This document shows, one piece after another, positions 1 through 12,412 of a DNA stretch of 64,000 bases. Numbering within the stretch: the first letter of the stretch is position 1; the number at the start of each line of letters is the position of its first letter. Where the stretch lies: positions 8,098,902-8,162,901 of the forward strand of contig NC_087076.1 in the NCBI RefSeq assembly GCF_026151205.1, written 5' to 3'. The DNA is from Bolinopsis microptera (taxonomy: Eukaryota; Ctenophora; Tentaculata; Lobata; Bolinopsidae). The notes below the pieces were generated by a model. It was not told the DNA's origin. It searched no databases and worked only from the letters and a program-made list of their open reading frames with translations. A program made the translations under genes and the position numbers.

Positions 1-90
1 GCATTTAAATTGATAAGTGAGATCTATCTCTTAGTTTATCTTCTAATTAATATTACTCTCACGTTATATTAGTAAGAAATAAAGACATAC

Positions 91-3000
91 CACATCCGGT
101 TTCATCAGAGTTGTCACCACAATCCACAATCCCGTCGCACTGATAACTCTTTGATATACAGCCCCCATCATCACACTTGAACTCGTCCGGGGTACACATT
201 CCCACTGAATTATTGTGCATTATTAAATATTAACATTGGATAGGGGGCACGGACACAAATCTTATATTAGATTCTTTTGACAAGAGAAGCCAAATTTCGA
301 AGATTTCTTATCTGATCAATAGAGCTCAGACTGTATGGCTAAATAACTGGGAATTAATTTCCCAGTAAGTACAACTTACCAGTGCATTGCTTCTCGTCAC
401 TGTTATCCCCACAATCATTCTGTGAATCACACACCAGCGACTCCACAATACACCTGTCGTTATCACAGTGGAACCCAACACACTCGTCTTCTTCAGACCT
501 GGTGACATTATGACAGGATGCCTCGTCACTTTGGTCGGTACAGTCGTGTTCACCATCACATTTCCATGACAGTTCGATACACTCACCGGAGCCACAGGTA
601 AACTGCCCTTCATCGCACGTACGATCTGAAAAGAACAAGGGTGATGTTAAATAATACCACTAATATGAGACTGAGAGTTTTGACTGTCGAAAGTTTTGAC
701 TGTCGAAAGATAAATTTTATCGGGCCGAATCGAAGGAATAGAAACAACAACAATGCGCGCACCACCTGGCCACGCGCGCCCGCGAAATTTGTGAAAATGG
801 TTAACGATATAAATTTAATCACTTATAGTTTTTGTTTCGCGCGTTACATCTTTCATATAGTCTTCATTGGATCTGAAACCCTGGTTCTAGAGGTCGATTA
901 AGACAGCTTCATACGAGAACTACCCAACCTTGATATTCCACGGCAAAAGATCAAATGAGTGATATACCTTACCTTTGATACATTTGATTTGCTTCGTCGA
1001 AACTCGACTGCCTCTCGATCGTTACGCCAGTCCAGTATAGAATTGGAGTTCGGTGATGTGAAGCCCCGGATTGGCGGTTTATCCGGCAAGGAAAGCATGA
1101 ACGCCGTCATATGATGGTTGAAGCCATCATGCTTGGAGACTGCACGTATGTGCCAAGGTATACAGTTCCAGAGTCTGGGACCCATTACACTAAATGATTC
1201 TCATATAGAGTCTGATGAGCCGCTGAGCTTTTTTTACGGACAGATGGAACCTTAGCCAGGGTACCCAATCGTGGGTTTACTGTGAACTGTACTTCAAGGT
1301 CGTTGGATGTGAAACCATGCAGGATTTTCCACATGTGCATGACAATGTAACGTTCTCTGCGCCTCTGAAGTGACATGAGGGACAGGGTTTTCAGGCGACC
1401 CCAATAATGGAGATGCTGTAAACTATGGATCTTTGAAGTGAAAGTTCTTTGCACACTTTCCAGCTCCTGAATGTCATACACTTTCGCCGGATTCCACAAA
1501 AGCACAGAGAAGAACAATACTCTAAGTGGCTACGGACTACTGACTTGTATTGCGAGAGTGGAAGACACTGAATACCCATGCTGCCATCTTCCTCACTTTA
1601 TCACAACTAGATCGTATGTGTGATGTCCAGGATGAATCACTGGATACTGTTATACCGAGATCACGGAGCTGATCCACAGGAGTGAGTATAGTACCAGTTG
1701 ATGTTGTGTATTGGAACTGTTCATGGGTAAAAGGAAGCTCATAGAGAGGATTACGTTTGTTGGCAAGATGACATATTATGTACTCAAACTTATCCTCATG
1801 TAATGCCATATTGTTTCTTGATGACCACTTAGTGCCTTCGTTAAGATCAGACTCGTCTTCTTATCAACTGTGTTGTGATTACAGGAAATATGCACATATT
1901 TAAACTTTAATGTACAGCCTTAGATATCGTTAATAAGCTTATCCTACCAAAAATAACCAACCATGTGACCATTTGGTCATATATCTACCAAATCTTCTCA
2001 TTTGATAGCCAAACTGGAGTTAGATACCGGTCATGAGTTATGATACGAGCGGTATATGGCCAAAGTAACGCACGAGTTGCTAAATAATTGGTTAATGGCT
2101 AAGTTTGATGTCCCCGTCTTTATGGATGATGTAACATCCTTATGACCTAATATCCTGATATCCAAATATTACGAATAAAAGAATAAACAATCCCCATCGT
2201 TAGAGTTAGTTAAAGCAGTTGATTCTTACAAAAGTTTAGCTACAGTAGCTCATTAAGCACTGGTCACTCGGCGAATCCAAGTGTCTTATTGGCGACCAAT
2301 AGTTGAACATTGTTGATTGTTCTAAATGAACCTTGCCGGATAACTGAGCAGAAAATCGTGAATTAGCGCTTTAGTTACGCGAGGGAAGTAACAGTTCTGG
2401 TCCCCCACGTCAGCAAATTCAAGTATAATTCTAGTATAATCGAGTGTTGCGGAATTATCAGGAATGACCGGTTGCTTTCGCAGATAATTGAGTGCATTGT
2501 CTTAAGTTCTTCCGACTAAATCCATGGATAATCTCAACAATGGCTGTTTCTGTTAGATCTCAGGCCGGGAAGCTACCAGTAATTAAAACCACCATCATGT
2601 GAGGTCCAACAAATTGACTGACCACGTCAACCGCTCAGCTGACTACAGAATGGTGTTGATTGTTCTAGAAGGAAACGCCCAACAACAAATGTCACACAAT
2701 TTGGCGTCAAGCCATTCCTACCTGCACTAACCGAGATTCCCCGCACAGGAGTGGACTGATCATGTGATATGACATTGACGTAAAGTAAGCCGTATAAAAC
2801 ATAATACGGTTTTGTTGCGGAGAGATTATAATGTTCACCGGGCGCGACCTGTCTTTGATAGATCTGTCAAGTTCAAATGTTGCACAATACTGTGCAGACT
2901 TTAGATCAGAAACCATTGTCTAAATCCATTATATGAACGATTTTATATCCGTCACACTCGTTTTGAAGATATATATCAACAATTAGACAGGATAGTCAGA

Positions 3001-6000
3001 AAGTTAAAGTGAAAGCAGTAGACTCTTGCTTAGTTGTTGAGCTGCATTGATCCCCGGAGACAAGATGTGGACGCTATATACCGCTATTAGTTGAGTTTAT
3101 ATCATGTTCACGATTTGTGCATTCTGTAACAAGCCGCATAATGTTATAAACTGTGCAAATATATTATCTTTACAGTTTTGAAACTATAATTGTTATCTAT
3201 TTGTCTATGATTCTAGAATATGATACTTCCTACAAAGCTACAAGTATTAGAATCGAATAATCTGATCACTGTTATAAAATATAGATTATAGCAGTATTAT
3301 CATGATTATAGTAGTAACTCATAACATTATATTTCTGGTTGTTCATCTGCCATCTTAATTATATAGTAAATATACCGCTGCTGTTGGATACCTCTACTAT
3401 ATTTGGTACTAATCAAGAACTTCCTAAATGTTGGCATTAAATACTTTAACCCTCCACCTAGCCATGTAACTACTTTATTGAGCAACTTCATTCTGGAGAG
3501 TTAGCCATCTGAAAGTCTCGTATATTATCTAATGTTGCGGGAAGATAGCAAGCTCCCCGTACAGTCTCAGATATCATATAATGGTGACTATAGTAACATG
3601 GTGACTATAATAACATGGTGACTATAGTAACATGGTGACTATAGTAACATGGTGACTATAGTAACATGGTGACTATAGTAACATGTTGACTATAGTAACA
3701 TGTTGACTATAGTAACATGGTGACTATAGTAACATGGTGACTATAGTAACATGGTGACTATAGTAACATGGTGACTGTCGTAACATGGTGACCATAGTAA
3801 CATGGTGACTATAGTAACATGGTGACTGCAATATCATGGTGACTATAGTAACATGGTGACTACAATAACATGGTGACTACAATAACATGGTGACTACAAT
3901 AACATGGTGACTACAATAACATGGTGACTATAGTAGCTATAGTAACATGGTGTATACACTATACATGGTCGTTATAGATCAATACTCTCTACAAAATTAA
4001 ATCACTGTCTCACCAGAAACTGACCATTCCTTTATGTTCCCTTAGAGGCTTAAACTACTCTTAATGCTTAAGTAGTTCCATTTCAAAGAGCTTATATCTG
4101 ATATGATTTTAGTATAATAAGGACATTGTTCTAGTACAGGCGGAGATACACAACAACCTACTAGAGAACTCAACAATCTAATTCACTTGCACCTTGGGAT
4201 GACATTACTTAGTACTGAAGAAAGAAGTCAACCCATATCACACGACACTTACCAGAGTAACTCAGCTTATTTTATGTAATATTCAAATCAATCACGGGAT
4301 CCTTGCAGTGATTATACCTTCAACCTTTACACAGAAGATTTATTGGAACGTTCTAGAACCGACCACTTACAACTGTTCGGTGTTCAGTTTGCAGGACTGC
4401 AGCTTCTTTCTGACCCACCCCGTCAAACTTCTATCGGCTCAATGAATCACGTGACAGGGTGAACCTCAACCACGTGACTTACACCAGACCACGTGATTTA
4501 CTCTAAAGCCTAGCACTCGCTGTTACACTTTGTTTTTATTTACACTCCGTCTTTGCCAAAAAGACATTCTGCCAGGGCGTGCACATTCCAACTGCCCTGC
4601 TGACAAGCCCGGTAAACTGTCAGCTACTTTTTTACTTGCGTCATTATTAAATATGGGTGTTCACAACGGACTGCGCGCCATGATGGGGTGAGAAATCGTG
4701 CACGTGCTTTTCAACGGCATCGCACAAACTATTTACACTTGTAAATTAACCAACTCTGCGGGATTGACACCTCGCGGTGCCATTAGACGAATATTCCGAT
4801 AAAATGCTTGGCATATTTTGGTGGAAATTACCATTTCTAGTAAACCATATTTGGAGCAGTAAGGACTATCCAGTAAGGACTACCGACTATCTAGTAAGTG
4901 TCAAATTTATATAAAAATCTGTTCGGTGACAAAATTATCAGAATGATCTCAATTTGATCTTTTGGAGTATACTACTGATTCTAGAATTCATTTCTACAAC
5001 TTTGTAGACTCCAGTTATTAGGTAATATAAATATTACTTGATTAAATTTGATAGTGCCTGGGTGGTCAGAGTATGATATTAGATTGGACAACACGAAAGT
5101 AAGTCATCCTGTCATATTTACTCCACTACTTAACAATCCCACTTCCTCAAGTTATTTATAGCGAGGCAGCACTGTAAAACAGGCGATCATTTCGCTTTTT
5201 TAACCTGTTAAATGTCGAAAACCTGTTTAAAGTCATTTAAACAGCTCATGGTTTGTAATCTTTGCCAGGACACATAACGTCATGAACATATACAAGAAGT
5301 ATTGATTGCATTTCAAATTAAGAGATCCTCCACCACCTGACCACTTTAAACCACAACTTATTATAACCACACTTGTCACCTTCACAAGATAATCCATTAT
5401 ACGACAGCTAGATTGATTGCAGAGGGGCACTCTCTAAAAGTTGACATGGAATATATCCTGTCCTGAAAGAAATGACAGAACTGAGCAAGGCTATCAGTGT
5501 TGTGTGGCAAGATGTCAAAAGGTGTCACGTGGTGTCATAGGGTGTCACGTGGTGATGAGATTGCAGGAGGTATTTTGTCCGGTATTTATTTGTGAGATGA
5601 TTCAGCGTTGAAATTTTGGTATGGTATTCGAATAATTTGACGGTTCATCCACCGCATATGAACCGCTACTAATTTATAAGAATTTTTAAATGAGGTAATC
5701 TTTAATTCATACCTCTAGGATGAATGATGTAAATGTAATCTACTTTGAATAGAAGAGCTTCATCAGATTATAACACGAAACCAAAACTCAAAAGATCTTA
5801 ACTTTTGGGTTATGGTTCCAGTGTGTGTGACGTCATAAGTCAGCTGAATGAAACCAGTTACCGCCAGTAATACATCCCAACCTCTCCCATGACAATCATG
5901 TACTAAGCAGCATAATGTATCTCATTATACTATATTAGACACACAAGAGAGAGATACACGTTATTTTACAGCTCACTCTAACGTCCACTCAACATAATAT

Positions 6001-8151
6001 CCAACTTAATAATGACCATTGCCTCAACTTTATAAGTAACAACCATTAGCAGTGTCGAAACGTATTTATGTGCCCCCCCCCCCCCCCTCCCAGTCTCACG
6101 TTCAAGTGGACGGGATAATACACAAATGGGACGTTTTCTTCTGAAAATACCAAAGATTTGGACATTTTTCGCCCCCCTTAGGTGCCCCCCGGGACGTGGT
6201 GGGGCGGTCGCCACTGACTATTACCTGGACTTTGACGTATTAACTTGGCACGTGTACGATGGAGAACAGATGTTTAATTACTCCGTGCTCCCTAACAGTT
6301 CTTTATATTACGTTACATAATATTACTACTACCACCTTCCTGGCTCTCTGCCAGTTCTACCCAAGCAGGCTAGGCGGGGCTCGTGACGTAATGATAACGC
6401 TAATCTCTATCACGTGGGGTGACTAATCATGCAATTACAATACCATGAATATTACTAAACTAGTGTAACCCGGCCTTCGGCCGCGGGCCGGGATTTCACT
6501 GCCGCAGTTAAAAAGGGTAGGAGTATTTACCCGCTGTCAGTAACACATAATCGCATAATCAGTTTTTTCTCGTGGATAATTAAGTCATTATTAGGCACCA
6601 CATTCCATGATCATGAGGTCCGTACACCCTGTACCACGACTATTTCACCTCATCACTCCCATCTTGAACCGCTTTCCATTAATAAGCTTATAGTATTATT
6701 TGCAGTTAACCTAATTATGACTTATGTACCAACGCTGGCTATGCAGTAATAGGAGAGAGAGCAAAGAGGGAGAAAAAGTGAGCCACATTTGTCACTTTGT
6801 GGTACAAAACTATCAATAAAACCACTTACCAACGGCTGATTTAGAAAACATTTACTTATTGGCTTCGTCAGAGTTTTGTCGGCACTATACCGAAAAAACC
6901 AGTCCCGTAACTCTTACCGTTTTTTAAATAAGCCGCTCGGAAATTTCCCGCACACGTACATACATACACTCAGAATTAAATTGTGGTCTGTTTGGAATGA
7001 GTGAGTTCAACTGCGATAGTGAAGTCCCGGCCGTAGGCACGGGTTACACTAGTATTATTATATTATTATACTATCATATTATTATATTATTATGTATAAG
7101 ATAAGAGTAGACACTCACTGCAGTCAGTTTCATCGGACCTATCAGCACAGTCTACTTCATCATCACACCGGAATATGAGGGAGATACAGAGACCGTTACC
7201 ACACTGCCATTCATTCTCCTCGCACACTTCCGGCCCTGAGTATATTATACAGTTCTTTTATTCGGATCAAAGTGGGATCTGGCAGTAATAATGGGATATT
7301 GCCAAAGTGTTTTAACTTTTGGGCTATGTGCCAATATTTACCTTACCACAAACCAGTTGAAGACAGTTTAGTTTAAATATGGGATTATTACTTTAATGGA
7401 AACCGGAGAATTCTGGTAAGAATATTATGAGAACTTCTTTGATGGATGATTGCCATGTCATGACGGGTTCAGAAGCGGGGAAACTGTAAATGGCTGATCC
7501 TTCTCACATACAATGTTCTTCTTAACACAAAAGAGATTCCATCAGCAGGTGTGCGACATATTATTCCTTTAAGAAAGTATTTCAAAACGTTATAAATGTA
7601 CAAACCGTTGTATTGACAGTCAGCTTCGTCATTCCCGTCATCACAGTCGGCTGTTCCGTCGCAGAGCCAATGTAGCAATATACAGGATCCGTCTGAACAC
7701 TCATATTCATGTTCTTGACATCCCTCGGCCTCAGCTGGTTCCACCGCTGTTGAGAGAGTTATCGGTGAGATTATAGCGCAGGTAGTGTGTACAAGAATCC
7801 ACACTAAAGTTTGTGGATCACATTGTAAATCATTAAAAGAACAATTTTCAATCATATTTAAAGTGGTGTACTATTTTCAAAACTCTTTAAATTTGGTTTT
7901 TGACGAAATAAAAACAGTGCTGTAATAAATAACATCATATTTAAAGTGGCGAATTATTTTCAAAACTCTTTAAATTTGGTTTTTGACGAAATAAAAACAG
8001 TGCTGTAATAAATAACAATAAACATCAACCACAACTGTATAATCATTTGAAGAGTGGTAATATAGAAATGAATGGACGGTACTTTTAATCTATACCTACA
8101 TGATTGCACAGAGCCCAATGATGCGCACGCAACAGCAATCTGAAATATCAT
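91..8151 (-). CDS. Secreted/membrane protein with LDL-receptor class A repeats (5' part, partial)
   Basis: Exons found on the minus strand: 8151-8100 (ATG and a signal peptide beginning [13 protein letters not shown]), 7746-7606, 7235-7119, 625-380 (two modules) and 204-91. All junctions are GT-AG and phase 1, so exons can be joined or skipped without frame loss. Five LDLa modules are visible, each with six Cys and the Ca-binding acidic end (for example DCGDNSDE and [11 protein letters not shown]). In this family the modules bind Ca2+ and lipoprotein or other protein ligands outside the cell. The gene continues past position 1, so membrane anchor, EGF or other domains and the true family (LDLR/LRP-like, protease or other) are unknown. 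More exons may lie in the long 626-7118 intron region, but I saw no other LDLa there. The start is inferred from the signal peptide and from the phase-1 donor GTAGGT at 8099. Confidence 0.8.
1010..1860 (-). pseudogene. Decayed LINE reverse-transcriptase C-terminus (CR1/Jockey-like)
   Basis: Pieces in different frames together read like the region downstream of the RT catalytic domain: a [16 protein letters not shown] stretch, then [46 protein letters not shown] and [10 protein letters not shown], ending near NSILDWR. The order is that of CR1/Jockey-type LINEs but at least two frameshifts separate the pieces, and the RT active site is absent. It lies in an intron of the LDLa gene in the same orientation. 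It is an old truncated insertion with no expected function. Confidence 0.75.
1861..3580. other. Intronic, no gene seen
   Basis: AT-rich sequence inside the long intron of the LDLa gene. No exon-like ORF, RNA gene or recognisable repeat was found. Confidence 0.5.
3581..3952. repeat. 17-bp minisatellite, about 22 copies
   Basis: A tandem array with consensus ATGGTGACTATAGTAAC. Copies are nearly identical, with point variants (ATAATAAC, ACAATAAC, TGTTGAC, GACTGTCG). The last copies drift and one has an inserted TAGCTA. It is intronic in the LDLa gene. Copy number is likely polymorphic. Confidence 0.95.
4448..6416. promoter_or_regulatory. Cluster of CACGTG (E-box type) motifs in an intron
   Basis: Eight exact CACGTG palindromes were found by eye at 4448, 4471, 4490, 4701, 5526, 5546, 6249 and 6411. 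The first three lie within 48 bp and are flanked as TCACGTGAC, CCACGTGAC and CCACGTGAT. Such sites are bound by bHLH factors (MYC/MAX, USF, MITF/TFE types). At this base composition well under one would be expected in 2 kb. A role as an intronic enhancer is inference only. The rest of this interval has no gene; 6065-6090 is a poly-C run. Confidence 0.35.
6459..7053. mobile_element. 595-bp MITE-like element with about 50-bp terminal inverted repeats
   Basis: The left end begins ACTAGTGTAACCCGGCC and the right end is its imperfect inverse (GGCACGGGTTACACTAGT). The similarity extends about 50 bp inward to GCCGCAGT / ACTGCGAT. If the TIR starts at TGTAACCC, the flanks share CTAG, a possible 4-bp target duplication, but the ends are palindromic so the limit is uncertain. 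No coding capacity was seen. It is intronic in the LDLa gene. Confidence 0.7.
7853..8017. repeat. 83-bp tandem duplication
   Basis: Two nearly identical copies starting CATATTTAAAGTGG at 7853 and 7936, differing by a few bases. It lies in intron 1 of the LDLa gene, between the signal-peptide exon and the first module exon. Confidence 0.9.
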
Positions 8152-8169
8152 TTTTATCTGGCTGTTCAC

Positions 8170-9559
8170 GGAAAGCGATCACACAAAAAACATTTTGGAC
8201 ATCAAGTGTTATTAGAGAAACAGTAATTGATTAAGTTTACATAAGAATCCTCAAGATGAATCACAATTGAAGCTTGGTGCAACTTACAAGAAGACACTGA
8301 TTCAGCATGAAAATTGTATCCTATGTTGATTTATCTGCAAGGTTTTACTTCAGTTCTGCTTGCTAATTTTAGACTATTTCTAAAATGTTGGATAATACTC
8401 TTTGACTTCAGAATTTGTTTACGTTGCTTTCTCAGAAAGTACCTAATACCTATTACCTAACTTTGCTGCAGGAGGAATAAATGGTTAGTTTCAATGAAAC
8501 AAGAAATTCAATTTCTTTTTCAATCATTTAACAGCATGAATCATGATGCTAATTAGGGTTTAAAGTGTCTATTAGGCTATAGGCACTTTTTGGTTACTAT
8601 GCATCAAAACAATAAAATATAAGTGCGAATGTTGTATTATCGTATTCAAAATATACTCAATTTTATCCCACATTTCGTAACAGCTATTATGCAAAGTAAA
8701 AGGAATATGAGTGTTTACAAAAACAGTGAGTTTTAAGTTTAGATATATGACGCATGACTTATGGCAGAAATAACCTGTGGTTGCTTACATGTACATATCA
8801 CATGATTTCTGTAGCATCTAAGATGTACATTAGTAATTAATCAGTTAAACAAAAACCTGGAGGGTGCGTCCCCTCATAAGTCAATGCTCAGTCTGTGCAA
8901 CCACATGTACTATTCAAACAGCTGCCTCTTTAAGTCAATAAACATTTCTGATATAAGCATAGATGCAGTGCATATGAATGGAATATGATAAACTACACAT
9001 AAGTTTAACTGATAATCTTTGGATAGGATGTGCATGTCTTATGTGTAATCTATTACTTTTATCGTGTTGATAACATACAAATTTAGGCACAGGAACAAGC
9101 CCTGCTATAGCCAACCAAATATATAAAGAATAAAAATGATTTTACCCAATACTGTAAATCAGTACTATAATGGCCTACAACACCAAATGACAAAGATAAG
9201 ATAATGATGAAAATTTTGATTGTAGCTGTTAACAAGTTAATAAACTTTTCGATTGTCAATATTGAATAAACATGATGCATTTATAACGATGATGATGTCA
9301 AATGTCAAAACACGATATTTATATTTGCATACCAATATTGCATGCTATCATCAGTCGAAAAACAATCGTAAATAGTGAATAGTGAACAAATGAATTTTAT
9401 CGCAGTACACAAAACACAGTACAAAGAATTAGTAATGACAAATGACATTATTATGAATTTACTAAGACATACACTTTTACTCGGCTCTAGGTAATCTATT
9501 TTGCAACAATAAATGCAAATGTAAAATTCTTAATGATTCGACATAATTAAAATGCATAT
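8170..9559. other. Intergenic, nothing recognised
   Basis: AT-rich sequence upstream of the LDLa gene, so it should contain its promoter and 5' UTR. No TATA box, exon or repeat could be assigned with confidence. Confidence 0.45.
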
Positions 9560-10560
9560 AGATTTCAGATTTATAAATTTAAGCGTTGCAACACAGCGTT
9601 TATTACTTTTGACTTTGCAGCGCTCAGCCTGTCATTCCGCCTATTCTTTATTATGATTATGAACATAAATATAATAGCCTGGGGTCCCCAAGTAAAGCGT
9701 TTAATGTTTAATTGTAAAAAACATAATAAATCGACGTTTGTAAATAATTTCAAATTACGTTTATTTTTGTATAAACGCGATGCGTTACTGTGCCGCGCCG
9801 CGCACTCAATGAGGTTTCTCGCTAGATCGGCGAAATACGCTACTGTGCCGCGCCAAGCTGCGATGAATTGACATCGTCAATTAAATTTTATATATTTATA
9901 AAAATAACGGTATGCATGCGGTGCTTCACATAGCCATGTGTCTACGCGTACTGCGTGACTACGGCGGTCGCGCGCTACTGCAAGCGAGAGGGCTCTGGTT
10001 AGAGCAAATGCGGTGCCGCGCGAATTTTTAGCAGCAGTTAGCCAATAAGTTAACGGGTGATACTCGTAAAATATTTTTTCCATATATTTGGACCGTTGGT
10101 CCGTCGACGAGTCCAACTCGGCGCGCGTCATGGTAGGTTGTAAACAATTTTTTTTTCTTTACAAAACTTTTTTATTAAAAGTTAAAAACTAAGTGAATCA
10201 GAACAAAATCAAACATTTTGACCGATAACGCACAGTACACGCTAAATCAGACATGGCGCGCGCAAAACATTTTAAATATTTAATGACAATATATAATTGT
10301 TACTTAGCACAGCTTGTCACGTCATTCCATTTGCATAGCGCGGCGCTCTTTTCATTTTGCATGTTGTATATAGCGCGATTCGCTACTGTGCTTGCTGAGC
10401 TGCAATAAATTAACATCGTTAATTAATAAGGCTCAAAAGCAAGTAAATAATTAATATTACCAAAAAGTGGGATTTTTTGTATCGCGTCGTGACCCACACT
10501 ATTTCAACGATACAGGGGAGCCGCGCATTCGTGCGCGGCAGGTCATACAACGTATGACAA
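9560..10560. repeat. Dispersed hairpin repeat, copy A
   Basis: A locally GC-rich patch sharing several blocks with 30.2-32.0 kb. At 10508-10558 a double hairpin: GCCGCGCA-TTCG-TGCGCGGC followed by the near-palindrome TCATACAACGTATGA. At 9776-9890 a block ending in TGACATCGTCAATTAA. At 9930-10140 a block with TCTACGCGTACTGCG and GGTGATACTCGTAAAATAT, ending GCGCGCGTCATGGTAGGTT. All three recur in copy B. No ORF with recognisable protein was found. It is probably a non-autonomous mobile element or a composite of two. Confidence 0.75.
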
Positions 10561-10569
10561 GGATTTTTT

Positions 10570-11519
10570 GTAATAAATAATTTTAAATAGAACTTTTGTT
10601 TAAAAACAAACTTTTTGAGTTTAAATTGGGTTATTAAAATTTTGCATTGATAGCATCATTGATCATGCATGATAATTTTTGTTTATTTTTTATATTAATG
10701 AGGCATGAAAATACTGCACATTAAAATTGACGCGCGCCTGATCATGCAGTTTATTAAAATAAACAAATAGTTAAGTATCTAAAAATTATTTAAATATTTT
10801 GCATGTTGGAAATATTGAAAATATTGCTCATAAACTTTGTATTCTTGTGTAAAATTGTATTAATCCCGTTTGATGTGACAAGGAAAAATGCTTTTATCAG
10901 GAAAGGTATTTACTCAACGTTTTAATGTTACAACATCGTATTCATGATATGATCTAAAAATATATTTCTATAAAAAATTCAAAACGCAAACTTAATATTT
11001 TTTCTGGTATTTGATTATTCAAACAATAAACAAGAAATGTAATAAATTTGCACAGACGCTAACTTTAATTTAATATAAAGTTTAGTCAAATTAGTTGTTT
11101 TATTCATTATCAAATATTATATTTTTATTTTATTATTTTTTAAAACTATTATGGACAATAGACAATAGATAATACAAAAGCCAGGCAACAAGCCAATGCC
11201 AAAAATAAACTTAACTAGGGACATTACGGAATGAGATACCGTGATGTGATGAATTTTATCATATTAAACTCAGACTGCTATTTGACTGCTATTTAAGAAT
11301 TATCCCCAAAAAAAGAAATTATTATTAAATCTAAAATAGCTAATAATTTAATAAATTATTAACAGGCCCCTTAACGTGGGCAATAATATACGCTTTATAA
11401 ATTATATAAACAAATTGCAGTCTATTTTTCCAATGTTGTTAAGTGTCCCTTTAGATCTGTTTTGGTGTTTTGTGGGAGTTCCCACATTTGTTGGTTGAGA
11501 ATGCTCAACATAACATACA
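10570..11519. other. AT-rich spacer, nothing recognised
   Basis: Very AT-rich, with short homopolymer runs. No exon or mobile-element end was identified. It may include the 3' flank of the LINE that follows. Confidence 0.4.
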
Positions 11520-11815
11520 TGATGCTTGACTGCTTTATTGACCCGGACAGGCACCGGGGGCAGACATCCCAACACCAGTGCGTTGGGACATAGTGTTGGT
11601 CTGCTTCAGGACGTGTTAGATCCTAGAGAAGCCGCCATCCCCTCTACTGCTTTAGCTCAGCGGCAGCATGAGCCCTGGTTTCCTGCCACATTGGTACCTC
11701 TGAAAGTACAGAAAAGTGGTGGATTTCGGGGTCCAGGATCCTCCCTCTTTAATCTTTACGGTGGTGTTATTTCTCTGAGATGTTTGCAGAGTCTTTATTT
11801 TATGATCTTTCTAGT

Positions 11816-12412
11816 TTAGTTGGATAAATCCTGGAGAGCATCATTTTGACCCCAAAGAAATTCGACTCTTCTAATGAATGCTTTTTGTGTGCTGCTTTTT
11901 GTTAACACTTCATCTAGATAGGAATGTGAGTCAGCCCCACCCAGCTCTTCTTTTAGCTGCAGGTAACTGGTGTCTTGCACCTCCAGACACAATAGGAGCT
12001 GGTGTACAGGAGAATCATCGAAGCTGTTGCAGAAACGACAGGCCTCACCACTGTCACCACCCATGATCTTTTGGATATTCGCAAAGAGTGGTGAGCTGCC
12101 GTGAATGTAGTCCATTATTCGGCTGTCCAGATTTTTACTCGTGTTGTGCCCGAATAAGAAGTTGTTTTTGTCTAGGAGCAGCCCACTGTTTTTGATCTTT
12201 GTGATCACACCAAGTATCTTGGTCTCCTTGTTGTTACTGACAGTTCTGCATTGCAGATTTGTTTCGATGCTGTCAATCCAGATCTTATTTTTGTAGCTCA
12301 TTATGTCTGCCTGAGTGTAATAGGCCAGATCCTTGAAATGTTGCTGCGTTAGGTCTATCATTCTGGTTCCGTGTGACTTATTTTCTTTCCAAAGGAAGTA
12401 CATGAAGGTTAC
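11816..12412 (-). pseudogene. LINE A ORF2, C-terminal segment with Cys-His motif
   Basis: About 195 residues ending in a stop at 11816. The motif CRFC-x8-H-x4-C (around CRFCNSFDDSPVHQLLLC) matches the C-terminal Cys/His element of many LINE ORF2 proteins, thought to help bind template RNA. It is separated from the RT part by the inserted fragment 12412-13285, so it cannot be made as part of ORF2 from this copy. Confidence 0.75.

Noticed and set aside
5978-6320. Overlapping ORFs on both strands around a poly-C run
   Set aside because: Low-complexity GC-rich patch, no recognisable domain, not flanked by matching splice sites; treated as intron of the LDLa gene.
9776-9890. Possible tRNA-derived SINE head in the GC-rich block
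   Set aside because: No A/B-box spacing or cloverleaf could be traced; left as an unclassified repeat.
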